A stretch of DNA of 5,318 nt, taken from Opitutales bacterium. Its GTDB lineage: Bacteria > Verrucomicrobiota > Verrucomicrobiia > Opitutales > Intestinicryptomonadaceae. Location of the stretch: NCBI GenBank assembly GCA_017633865.1, contig JAGBOM010000395.1:1-5318 (forward strand), read 5' to 3'. Every line of letters starts with the position of its first letter. Within the stretch, counting starts at the first letter, position 1. The translations under genes were made by a program, and so were the position numbers. Below, piece after piece: positions 1-5,318 of the stretch. The notes beneath the pieces are model-generated. The model saw only the letters and a list, made by a program, of their open reading frames with translations. It did no database searches and was not told the origin of the DNA.

Positions 1-354
1 AACCGCCATGCCCGCGTTTGCGGACATCGCGTCGGCGGCCGCCTTGACCTTTGCGCGTTCCTCCTGCGGAATCGAGTACTGGTCGAATCCGAAATAGACG
101 GTTTCAAGCACGTTTGCCTTGTCGAGATTTTCGTAGTCCAAATTGCTAAGGTCGCCAAATTTGCCGTCGCGGGCGTTGAGGCCGTCGGCGTCGGCATTGC
201 CGTAGCCTTCGCCGGGAATGTCCGCCCCGTTTAGGGAGCCGTTGCCCGTGGAGGTCGGGCGGGTGTCCTGCGGATTGGGAGTTTCCCAGTCTTGGCAGCC
301 TGTAAATACGAACAAGGCGGAAATGAGCGCGATTGTGGAGATGATTTTTTTCAT
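1..354 (-). CDS. pal: Pal-like OmpA-family outer-membrane lipoprotein (C-terminal part outside window)
   Basis: The first 118 residues of a secreted lipoprotein are visible; the rest lies beyond the left edge. It starts with MKK, a hydrophobic stretch (residues 4-17) and the lipobox FTGC, with Cys20 as the lipidated residue and Gln21 after it. Residues 21-80 form a Gly/Asn/Asp-rich linker. At residues 86-95 the sequence VYFGFDQYSI matches the opening strand of the OmpA-like peptidoglycan-binding domain (compare VYFDLDKYDI in E. coli Pal), followed by a charged Ala-rich helix as in Pal. In the family this domain binds diaminopimelate in peptidoglycan and works with the Tol system to hold the outer membrane to the wall; those binding residues are not in view. 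No Shine-Dalgarno sequence is evident upstream. It could be another OmpA-domain lipoprotein rather than the Tol partner Pal, because no tol gene is visible. Confidence 0.8.
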   Translation of the reverse strand, partial: MKKIISTIALISALFVFTGCQDWETPNPQDTRPTSTGNGSLNGADIPGEGYGNADADGLNARDGKFGDLSNLDYENLDKANVLETVYFGFDQYSIPQEERAKVKAAADAMSANAGMAV

Positions 355-385
355 AGAATTAAGGTTCTTTGTTTTTATTGTTTTT

Positions 386-415
386 ATTAAAATTCCTTTC
401 GGCGGATTTTTGCAA
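386..415 (-). promoter_or_regulatory. possible sigma70-type promoter for the Pal-like gene
   Basis: On the minus strand a TTGCAA (410-415, 4 of 6 matches to the -35 consensus) is followed after 18 bases by TTTAAT (386-391, 5 of 6 matches to the -10 consensus). Transcription would begin near 379, about 25 bases before the ATG, within an A-rich stretch. The region is A/T-rich, so chance matches are likely. The gene could also be read from the coiled-coil gene upstream, since I see no convincing terminator between the two. Confidence 0.3.
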
Positions 416-446
416 GCATTTTTCTTTTTTTGGGCAAAAAGGTTTT

Positions 447-1115
447 TTATTCGGCGGGCGAGGGCGCGTTTTTAAGCAGGCCGTTCAAGGTTTGCTCCAA
501 GCGCTTTTCGGAGGCCTCGGCGCGCACTTTGGCCTCGTTGAGAGCCTTTGCGAGCTCGCTAAGCCTCGCGTTTTCCGCCTCCAAAGCCTTTATGCGCCCT
601 TCGAGAGCCTCGCGCGCCTTTTTCGCGTTTTCCTCGATTAGCGAGAGGTTTTGGGCGGAGTTCGACTTGTAGATTTCAAATTCGCCGGCGAGGTCGAGAA
701 GCTGGACTTCGATGGTGTCCTTTTGCGTGGTGAGCTTTTCGAGCTCCCTTTCGATTTTCTGCTTTGAGGCGACTTCCCTTTCGATTTTTGAGTTGTAGTA
801 CGCCTCGAGCTCCTTGCGCTCGATTTCGCTTGCGGCTTTGAGCCTTTCGAGCTCGGCGCGGGCGCTTGCGGCCAGTTCAAAATATTCGTCGGACTGGTTC
901 TGGGCGAGCTCCGCGCTGTCTTTTATTTCCGACACCTTTTCGTTTTGCGACTCGGCCTGGCGGAGGCTCTTTTTTGCGTCGAGATAGGCGGACTCCTTTT
1001 GGGTCAGAAGGTCGTCGTTGCGGGCTTTTTGGGCTGTGTACTTAAAGAAAAAGAGAGCGGTCGTGAACGCGAGCACGCACACGCCGACAAGCAAAGTCTT
1101 GTTTAAATCGTTCAT
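447..1115 (-). CDS. single-pass membrane protein with long coiled coil, function unknown
   Basis: This 222-residue protein has one hydrophobic segment at about residues 7-24, then an almost continuous charged helix rich in Glu, Lys, Ala, Leu and Gln up to about residue 213. Leucines and isoleucines recur at heptad-like spacing (for example LEGRIKALEAENARLSELAK), which points to a long coiled coil. It ends in a short tail, APSPAE. Positive charges are denser after the membrane segment (K25, K30, R32) than before it, which by the positive-inside rule would weakly favour a cytoplasmic coiled coil, but this is not decisive. I recognise no named family; coiled coils give misleading matches to SMC, TolA and EzrA-like proteins. 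The base sequence is full of GAGCTC because Glu-Leu is often written GAG-CTC. The Pal-like gene follows 92 bases downstream on the same strand, suggesting an envelope role by context only. Confidence 0.75.
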   Translation of the reverse strand: MNDLNKTLLVGVCVLAFTTALFFFKYTAQKARNDDLLTQKESAYLDAKKSLRQAESQNEKVSEIKDSAELAQNQSDEYFELAASARAELERLKAASEIERKELEAYYNSKIEREVASKQKIERELEKLTTQKDTIEVQLLDLAGEFEIYKSNSAQNLSLIEENAKKAREALEGRIKALEAENARLSELAKALNEAKVRAEASEKRLEQTLNGLLKNAPSPAE

Positions 1116-1207
1116 TCCGCCCGGTATTTTTGAAGTTTTTGTAAAATATGAAAGACGAGGCTAAGTTTTATGTTGAAAAAAGACAACGAAAATTTGATTA
1201 TTCTTTC
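1116..1207. promoter_or_regulatory. divergent intergenic region between coiled-coil gene and prfB
   Basis: These 92 A/T-rich bases must hold the promoters of both divergent units. On the plus strand, TTGAAA (1173-1178), 17 bases, then GATTAT (1196-1201, 4 of 6 to the -10 consensus) would place transcription start close to the prfB ATG at 1208, giving a leaderless or nearly leaderless message. This is a weak match in low-complexity DNA. No convincing promoter for the minus-strand gene stood out. No ordinary Shine-Dalgarno sequence sits just before the prfB ATG. Confidence 0.35.
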
Positions 1208-1211
1208 ATGA
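1170..1211 (+). CDS. possible 13-residue leader peptide overlapping the prfB start
   Basis: A tiny reading frame, [13 protein letters not shown], begins at ATG 1170 and ends in TGA at 1209-1211, which overlaps the prfB ATG (1208-1210) as ATGA. A GAGG at 1157-1160 lies 9 bases before its ATG, a usable ribosome site, whereas the prfB start has none. Translation of this frame could deliver ribosomes to prfB by coupling. It is so short that chance is quite possible, and it would not exist on the mRNA if transcription starts near 1208. Confidence 0.2.
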   Translation: MLKKDNENLIILS

Positions 1212-2351
1212 TTATTGATCCCGAAGTAAAAAGCCTTATCGAGAATATAAATAAAAGAGCCAAGCATTTGTGGAGGTTTCTTTGACGTCCCCGAAAAAAT
1301 CCGCAAAATAGCGGCTTTGGAGGAAAAAATGGCTTCGGAAACCTTTTGGGCGGACGCCGAATCCGCAAGGGAGACCATATCCGAGTCATCTGCCCTAAAA
1401 AGAATTGTCCAGCCGCAGGAGGCCTTTAAAAAGAGCGTGGAAGACTTGAACGCCCTCGAGGAGCTCGTTTTGGAAAGCGAATCCGACGCGGAGTTGGCCG
1501 CGGAGCTTTCCGGGGAGGCGAAAAAAATCTTCGCGGAGCTCGAGCGCATCGAAATAGAGTCGTTTTTAAGCGGCAGGCTCGACGGCAACAACGCGATTTT
1601 AACCCTCCACGCGGGGGCGGGCGGCACCGAAAGCTGCGACTGGGCCGAGATGCTTTTAAGAATGTACGTCCGCTGGGCGGAGCGGCGGGGCTGGAGCGCG
1701 GAAATACAGGATATTTCAGACGGCGAGGAGGCGGGAATATCGAAGGCGACTGTGCGCATTTCGGGCGCAAACGCCTACGGATACGCAAAGGCCGAGAGGG
1801 GCGTCCACAGGCTTGTGAGAATCAGCCCGTTCGACGCCAACAAGCGCCGCCACACCTCATTCGCCTCCGTCGACGTAATCGCCGAAATCGACGACGACAT
1901 AAATATAGAGCTCCGCGACGAGGATATGCGAATCGACACCTACCGCTCGAGCGGCAAGGGCGGCCAGCACGTCAATAAAACCGATTCCGCCGTGCGCATC
2001 ACCCACCTGCCGACAGGCATAGTTGTCGCCTGCCAAAACGAGAGGTCGCAGCTTAAAAACAAGCAGACCGCCATGAAAATCCTCAAAAGCCGCATTTACG
2101 AAAAAATGGAGGACGAAAAGCGCGCCGAGATGGACAAGTTCTACGGCGAAAAGGGCGAAATTTCGTGGGGCAACCAAATCCGAAGCTACGTTTTCCAGCC
2201 CTACCAAATGGTGAAGGATTTGCGCACGGGGGCTGAAACCGGCAACATACAGGCTGTTATGGACGGCGACATAGACATGTTCGTAAACGCCTGGCTCAGG
2301 GCGGGCTGCCCCTTATCGAGAAACAAAAACATTGCCGACTGCGGAGACTGA
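1208..2351 (+). CDS. prfB: peptide chain release factor 2, with programmed +1 frameshift
   Basis: RF2 recognises UGA and UAA stop codons and triggers release of the finished protein on the ribosome. The gene is read as 1208-1282, then, after a +1 shift, 1284-2351, giving about 380 residues (E. coli RF2 has 365). The first segment, [20 protein letters not shown], continues LWRFL and then stops at UGA 1283-1285; the shifted frame continues [14 protein letters not shown], matching the LRGYLDYDAKKERLEE junction of E. coli RF2 at the same residue (25/26). The stop-recognition tripeptide SPF is at 206-208 and the catalytic GGQ at 251-253, each one position from E. coli. The residue equivalent to E. 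coli K-12 Thr246 is Ser247. The C-terminus carries about a dozen extra residues (ending NIADCGD). ATG 1208 is chosen because the N-terminus then aligns with E. coli; ATG 1148 is in frame 20 codons earlier but unsupported. A start at TTG 1317 would lose the conserved N-terminal helix. It is first in a four-gene operon. Confidence 0.95.
1271..1286 (+). promoter_or_regulatory. RF2 autoregulatory +1 frameshift site
   Basis: The site reads TGG AGG TTT CTT TGA C in the starting frame. It contains all known parts of the bacterial prfB recoding signal: an internal Shine-Dalgarno-like GGAGG (1272-1276), a three-base spacer, the slippery CTT (1280-1282) and the poorly terminating TGA followed by C (1283-1286). 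The spacing equals that of the E. coli site (AGGGGG TAT CTT TGA C). When RF2 is scarce, UGA is read slowly, the CUU-decoding tRNA slips onto UUU, and full RF2 is made; when RF2 is plentiful, synthesis stops after 25 residues. Confidence 0.95.
2343..2346 (+). promoter_or_regulatory. ribosome binding site deciding the start at 2353
   Basis: A GGAG lies 6 bases before ATG 2353 and within the last codons of prfB. It supports ATG 2353 over the in-frame TTG at 2332, which would add seven residues overlapping prfB. Confidence 0.6.
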
Positions 2352-2352
2352 C

Positions 2353-2847
2353 ATGGACTGGCCTATAAAATCTCTCTCAAAAAACTCCGCGCAAAGTGGG
2401 CAAAGCTTCAAGGCGGGCGACGAGGTCGTGTGCGTCGTCTTTCAAAACGCCGCCGGCGAGCTCGAGCGCGCGGACTTTCTTAAAAGCGAGTATTCGCCCG
2501 AAAAATTCAAGGGCGGCTTCGTCGGCAAGTGGGAGCGCAAGGTCGGCGAAAACCCGCAGGAGGACGAGCGCCGCTTTAGGCGCATGGCTCTCGCGGGGGC
2601 GGAGGATCTTTTTATGTCGCTTTTCGACGGCGAAAGCGCGGACATCGAGCAGAAGGACACCCTCAAGCAAATGCTCGCCCTCCTTCTTGAGAGAAAGCGG
2701 GTTTTAAGGCCGGTGGGCAGGCCGCAAAACGGCGCGCAGCGCTACGTCCACGCCGCCACAAAGCGCGAGTTTAGCGTCGCTCAAAAAGACTTGACGCAGG
2801 AGCTCGTTTTAAATATCCAAAAACAAATTAACGCGTTTATACTATAA
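2353..2847 (+). CDS. conserved-looking hypothetical protein downstream of prfB
   Basis: A 164-residue protein of unknown function, with no signal peptide or membrane segment, so probably cytoplasmic. Residues 1-60 read like a small beta-rich domain: a start of MDWPIKSLSKNSAQSGQSF, then GDEVVCVVF (22-30), RADF (39-42) and GKWERKV further on. From memory this layout resembles uncharacterised planctomycete and verrucomicrobial proteins in which Cys residues near the SGQSF position may form a zinc site; here those cysteines are absent and only Cys27 is seen. The rest is charged and helical (DERRFRRMALAGAEDLFMSLF, then a Lys/Arg/Leu-rich stretch and a C-terminal helix ending in KQINAFIL). It starts one base after the prfB stop and ends two bases before the next gene, so it is almost certainly cotranscribed and coupled. 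I do not assign a function. Confidence 0.8.
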   Translation: MDWPIKSLSKNSAQSGQSFKAGDEVVCVVFQNAAGELERADFLKSEYSPEKFKGGFVGKWERKVGENPQEDERRFRRMALAGAEDLFMSLFDGESADIEQKDTLKQMLALLLERKRVLRPVGRPQNGAQRYVHAATKREFSVAQKDLTQELVLNIQKQINAFIL

Positions 2848-2849
2848 CT

Positions 2850-3371
2850 ATGAAAAAAACAATTCTGGCTTTCGCGCTCGCCGCGCTCACGCTTCTAACA
2901 TCCTCCTGCGACGACGAAGAGGTAAAGACAATGCTTATGTTCTACACCTGCGAGGCGAAGAACACAGTAGGGCTTTCGCGCCAAACCGTCAAGATGCCGT
3001 ACTCGAATTTCGAGGTAATCGCGAACAAGCGCGAGTGCATGACAAGCGCGGACTTCGACAGCGTCGACATCGCCGAAGTGCGCACCCCCAACGGCGGCGC
3101 CATAAAGGGGTTTCTTTTCAACTGCAACGAAAGGGGCGTAAAAAAGCTCTTCCGCGAAACCTCCGCGAACCTCGGCGGCTGGATTTTGCTCACCGAAAAC
3201 GGCAACCCCGTGGGTTTAAGGAAAATCGACATGATAATCCAGGACGGCAAGCTTTTTATGCTTCTCGAATTCCCCAAAGGCACAGACTTGACCGAAAAGC
3301 TCATGGACTATAACAAAAGCGTGCAGGTGCTTTCCAAAAGGGTAACCGAAGAGGAAAACAGCCTGTGGTGA
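2850..3371 (+). CDS. predicted lipoprotein, function unknown (weak SecD-P1-like look)
   Basis: A 173-residue protein with a clear lipoprotein signal: MKK, a hydrophobic stretch (4-17) and a lipobox TSSC ending at Cys20, followed by acidic DDEE. Asp at +2 is the inner-membrane retention signal in E. coli, but this rule may not hold here. The mature part has mixed alpha/beta character. The segment GGAIKGFLFNCNERGVKKLF followed by RETSANLGG and NGNPVGLRKIDMIIQDGKLF loosely recalls the periplasmic P1 domain of SecD (strand, helix with an f..T pattern, substrate-facing strands), but this is a pattern impression only. No Shine-Dalgarno sequence is visible before ATG 2850, so translation probably depends on ribosomes ending at 2847, two bases upstream. 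It ends inside the start of the M23 gene (overlap 3365-3371). Confidence 0.8.
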   Translation: MKKTILAFALAALTLLTSSCDDEEVKTMLMFYTCEAKNTVGLSRQTVKMPYSNFEVIANKRECMTSADFDSVDIAEVRTPNGGAIKGFLFNCNERGVKKLFRETSANLGGWILLTENGNPVGLRKIDMIIQDGKLFMLLEFPKGTDLTEKLMDYNKSVQVLSKRVTEEENSLW

Positions 3372-4762
3372 CAACCCCTCCCGAATTTCGGCCAATATGC
3401 AGGGCGGCAAAAATATGCTGCCTTTCTTTTTTTGCGCTTCTTTTTTGCGCCTGCTCCGAGAAGATGAAAAACCCGCGGCGCGACTCCTCCTTCGAGCGTG
3501 TCGAGCTTGAGGAGGGCGGAGAGGCAAGCTGCGCGGCTCTTTCGCCCGCGGCCGCGCCCCAAAACTCCGCGCAAAACGCCGCCGAGCCTTTTTTAAATCC
3601 GCCGCAAGCTTCGGCGCTTGAGCGCTTCCCGCAAAACTTGGAGTCTTTGAAAGCTCCGCAAACGCAGGGGGAAATTCAAAGCCCGCAAATTCCGCAAAAT
3701 TCGGATTCTTCTTTTATAAAAAAATCCGAGAAAGGCTTTTGCGACTCATCTTTGGGCTACCACGCCTATCTTCCGTATTACAGAAGCAAAAGTTTTGTCG
3801 CGCCGTCCGCGCCCCTGTCGGCGGCAAGCGGCGGAAAAATCCTTTGGCCTGCGGAAATCAAGGCCTTTGACGAGGGGGAAAGCTTCGAGGCCTTCATACA
3901 GCCGACCCTCGGCAAAACGCCTTCAAGCGGGCTTTTCGGCGACGTGCGCAACAACGGCTACCGCTTCCACGAGGGCATTGACATTAAGCCCGCCCGCCGC
4001 GACAAAAAGAGCGAGCCTCTCGACGACGTGCGAGCGGCAATGCGCGGCAGAGTCGCCCTTATAAACAAGGTCGCGGGCAACAGCTCATACGGCAGGTACG
4101 TAGTTTTAGCCCACGAAAATTTGGACGTCCCGGTTTACACGCTCTACGCGCACCTGCGCTCGATAGACACGCTTTTAAGCCCGTCAAAAATCGTGGAGGC
4201 GGGCGAAAAAATAGGCGTTATGGGCAGAAGCGCGAGCTACTCTATCGCCAAGGAGTGCGCCCACCTGCATTTTGAAGTCGGGCTGATGTACGGCAAACAC
4301 TTCCAAAAGTGGTACGACTCCAAGCGCTACACATCAAAAAATTTCTTCGGCAACTACAACGGCATGAACCTTTGCGGAATGGACCCGCTCGACTTTTTTT
4401 ACACGGCGAAATCGGGCGGCCTAAACGCGGGATTGGCGGATTTTATAAAGAATCAAAAGACGGCGTTTGTCGTCAGATACTACACGCAAAAAACGCCCGA
4501 CTTCGCGAATATGTACCCCGCGCTTGTCGACCCTATCGGGCAAAAATGCGGCTGGGACATTTATTTTACGTGGTGGGGGCTGCCCCATAAAATTTCGAGA
4601 ATCAAAAACCCGTCCGCCCGCGCGAAAGACGGGCATATAGAAATTGCGGAGTTCGACGGCCAGTGCGTCCGCCACCGCTGCGCAAACTTCGTAAAGACGG
4701 ACTCCTCCGGCAGGGCAAGGCCGACGGAAAACCTTAAAGACATTCTTAAAAAAATGTTTTAA
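3365..4762 (+). CDS. M23 (LytM-type) metallopeptidase lipoprotein with C-terminal extension
   Basis: A 465-residue predicted cell-wall hydrolase that should cut peptidoglycan cross-bridges or stem peptides outside the cytoplasm. An N-terminal hydrophobic stretch (about 17-27) ends in FCAC, so Cys30 is the likely lipidated residue (Cys28 is close by). Residues 45-125 are low-complexity, rich in Ala, Pro, Gln, Asn and Ser: a flexible tether. The M23 domain covers about 175-310: HEGID gives zinc ligands His202 and Asp206 (HxxxD), YAHL gives His263, and HLHFEV gives His300 and His302 (HxH), so it looks catalytically intact rather than an EnvC/NlpD-like degenerate activator. About 155 further residues follow, including an aromatic stretch (GWDIYFTWWG) and Cys337, 395, 434 and 439. 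The start is GTG: 3365 has a GAGG 10 bases upstream (3351-3354); GTG 3368 overlaps the previous stop as GTGA. Either gives essentially the same protein. Confidence 0.88.
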   Translation: MVTTPPEFRPICRAAKICCLSFFALLFCACSEKMKNPRRDSSFERVELEEGGEASCAALSPAAAPQNSAQNAAEPFLNPPQASALERFPQNLESLKAPQTQGEIQSPQIPQNSDSSFIKKSEKGFCDSSLGYHAYLPYYRSKSFVAPSAPLSAASGGKILWPAEIKAFDEGESFEAFIQPTLGKTPSSGLFGDVRNNGYRFHEGIDIKPARRDKKSEPLDDVRAAMRGRVALINKVAGNSSYGRYVVLAHENLDVPVYTLYAHLRSIDTLLSPSKIVEAGEKIGVMGRSASYSIAKECAHLHFEVGLMYGKHFQKWYDSKRYTSKNFFGNYNGMNLCGMDPLDFFYTAKSGGLNAGLADFIKNQKTAFVVRYYTQKTPDFANMYPALVDPIGQKCGWDIYFTWWGLPHKISRIKNPSARAKDGHIEIAEFDGQCVRHRCANFVKTDSSGRARPTENLKDILKKMF

Positions 4763-4824
4763 TGTCTTTTTTGTTCTGTTTTGTTTTTTGCGCGGGCGCG
4801 CTGTTTAGTTTTGCGCCGAAATAA

Positions 4825-4900
4825 AAAATCCGCGCCGCCCCCGCGAAAAATTTTTCGCTTCCGGTTTTAGTTTTAAAGCGGGGGGAGGTGCGCGGATTTT
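4825..4900. terminator. large GC-rich stem-loop, probable bidirectional terminator
   Basis: AAAATCCGCGC (4825-4835) is an exact 11-base inverted match to GCGCGGATTTT (4890-4900), and CCCCCGC (4838-4844) pairs with GCGGGGG (4878-4884), leaving a 2 by 5 internal loop and a 33-base apical loop. On the minus strand the stem is followed by TTTTTT, the form expected for an intrinsic terminator of the dUTPase transcript. On the plus strand only four T residues follow, so termination of the M23 operon would be weaker. The position between convergent genes fits. Confidence 0.7.
4843..4858. repeat. perfect 16-base palindrome within the terminator
   Basis: GCGAAAAATTTTTCGC is its own reverse complement. 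It overlaps the inner end of the left terminator arm and can compete with the larger stem. With no room for a loop it would be a poor RNA hairpin (at best about six pairs with a loop of A/U); as DNA it could be a protein site, though its place inside a terminator makes that speculative. Confidence 0.5.
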
Positions 4901-4936
4901 ACCGAAAAAAAGAGGCTTTTGAAGCGGCGAAGGAGG

Positions 4937-5308
4937 CTAAATTCCTCGGCAGTCGTTTTCGTCCTTTTTGGCGTAGCCGGTGTCTTGGCGATGGTGGTTT
5001 ACGGCGTTTTTCATCTTGTAGGCGTTGTGAAAGTCTTGGGAGGTCATTCCCAAAACCTGCGCTATCGACACTAAAAAGTGCAGCATGTCCACAACCTCAA
5101 CCCTCGCGTTTTGCAGGTCGAACTTCTGGTATTTCGCCCACCATTTCCATGGCAGAGAGTCTGTAAGCTCCGCGCTTTCCTGCTGGAGGGCGCGTATGTA
5201 GTTGAGCGTCCACTTGATTTTGCCTTCGTCGTCGAGCGCGGCGGGGTCTATGCCGATGCGCTTGTTGAGTTCGTATTGCATTTGGAATATTTCGTCGAGC
5301 TTGTCCAT
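4937..5308 (-). CDS. dimeric (all-alpha, MazG-like) dUTP diphosphatase
   Basis: This 123-residue enzyme should hydrolyse dUTP to dUMP and pyrophosphate, keeping uracil out of DNA and feeding dTMP synthesis in the cytoplasm. The start, DEIFQMQYELNKRIG (5-19), is typical of the dimeric dUTPase family. The metal-binding pairs of the all-alpha NTP pyrophosphatase fold are present: Glu44/Glu47 (ExxE, in QQESAEL) and Glu71/Asp74 (ExxD, in VEVVDMLHF). PWKWW (53-57) and the C-terminal NHHRQDTGY (104-112) are family hallmarks, the latter containing the NxxR..(x)GY nucleotide-binding pattern. The length is somewhat short compared with longer dUTPase/dUDPase members. ATG 5308 is chosen by this N-terminal match; only ten bases upstream are visible and they show no ribosome site. 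The stop is TAG. It converges on the M23 operon. An unspecialised MazG-type pyrophosphatase is the main alternative. Confidence 0.85.
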   Translation of the reverse strand: MDKLDEIFQMQYELNKRIGIDPAALDDEGKIKWTLNYIRALQQESAELTDSLPWKWWAKYQKFDLQNARVEVVDMLHFLVSIAQVLGMTSQDFHNAYKMKNAVNHHRQDTGYAKKDENDCRGI

Positions 5309-5318
5309 GGTGTTTTTC

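Larger units (their letters stand above)
4763..4936. other. convergent intergenic region
   Basis: This 174-base gap separates the plus-strand M23 gene from the minus-strand dUTPase gene. It opens with a T-rich stretch on the plus strand (4766-4789), then holds the large inverted repeat annotated separately. I see no gene, tRNA or other RNA in it. Confidence 0.7.

Noticed and set aside
218..672. Plus-strand open frames opposite the Pal-like and coiled-coil genes.
   Set aside because: They are antisense to genes with a lipobox and heptad pattern, and their Phe/Arg-rich products are the complement of Lys/Glu-rich coding DNA.
1148..1207. In-frame ATG at 1148 extending RF2 by 20 residues.
   Set aside because: RF2 from E. 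coli aligns from the ATG at 1208, the extension is Lys/Arg/Phe-rich with no family counterpart, and no ribosome site precedes 1148.
1317..1319. TTG at 1317 as the start of the release factor gene.
   Set aside because: It is an artefact of the frameshift; the conserved N-terminal RF2 helix lies upstream across the CTT-TGA-C site.
1857..2207. Open frame of 116 codons on the minus strand inside prfB.
   Set aside because: It lies wholly opposite the most conserved part of RF2, including SPF-proximal and GGQ coding, and its protein has no recognisable motif; it is a shadow of codon bias.
545..2810. About ten copies of GAGCTC in the window, far more than one or two expected by chance.
   Set aside because: Nearly all lie in frame as GAG-CTC (Glu-Leu) or in the same codons of helical, Glu/Leu-rich proteins. 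Codon preference and composition explain them better than a DNA motif.
4888..5166. Plus-strand open frame of 92 codons across the terminator and dUTPase gene.
   Set aside because: It starts inside the stem-loop arm and runs antisense to a dUTPase with intact family motifs; its protein is Arg/Ser-rich noise.
4937..5308. dUTPase as a sign of a prophage.
   Set aside because: Phages do carry such genes, but no other phage gene, integrase or attachment site is visible and base composition matches the neighbours.

Overview
The window carries five complete protein genes, one gene cut by the left edge, and one recoding signal. The organism looks like a diderm (Gram-negative type) bacterium: it has a Pal/OmpA-type outer-membrane lipoprotein and two further predicted lipoproteins. 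Coding DNA is moderately GC-rich, with very A/T-rich gaps between genes. The mix of a dimeric dUTPase, the small protein behind prfB and the general protein style reminds me of Verrucomicrobiota (Opitutales-like). That placement is an impression from family knowledge, not something the window proves.

Left block, minus strand (1-1115): a membrane-anchored coiled-coil protein (447-1115) is followed 92 bases later by a Pal-like lipoprotein that runs off the left edge (1-354). Both are envelope proteins.

Central block, plus strand (1208-4762): a tight four-gene operon. It starts with prfB (release factor 2), which is split by an in-frame UGA and needs a programmed +1 frameshift at CUU-UGA-C to be made in full. 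It is followed by an unrecognised 164-residue soluble protein, an unrecognised 173-residue lipoprotein, and a 465-residue lipoprotein carrying an M23 (LytM-type) peptidase domain with all expected zinc and catalytic residues. The gaps are 1 and 2 bases, and the last pair overlaps, so cotranscription and translational coupling are likely. The prfB and coiled-coil genes are divergent and share a 92-base A/T-rich region.

Right block: after a 174-base convergent gap holding a large GC-rich stem-loop (probable bidirectional terminator), a dimeric MazG-like dUTPase lies on the minus strand (4937-5308).

Together the window pairs a translation termination factor with cell-envelope genes. I see no mobile element, CRISPR array, tRNA or rRNA. 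The best-supported special feature is the RF2 autoregulatory frameshift. The least understood parts are the two unknown genes between prfB and the M23 gene, and the cysteine-containing C-terminal extension of the M23 protein.
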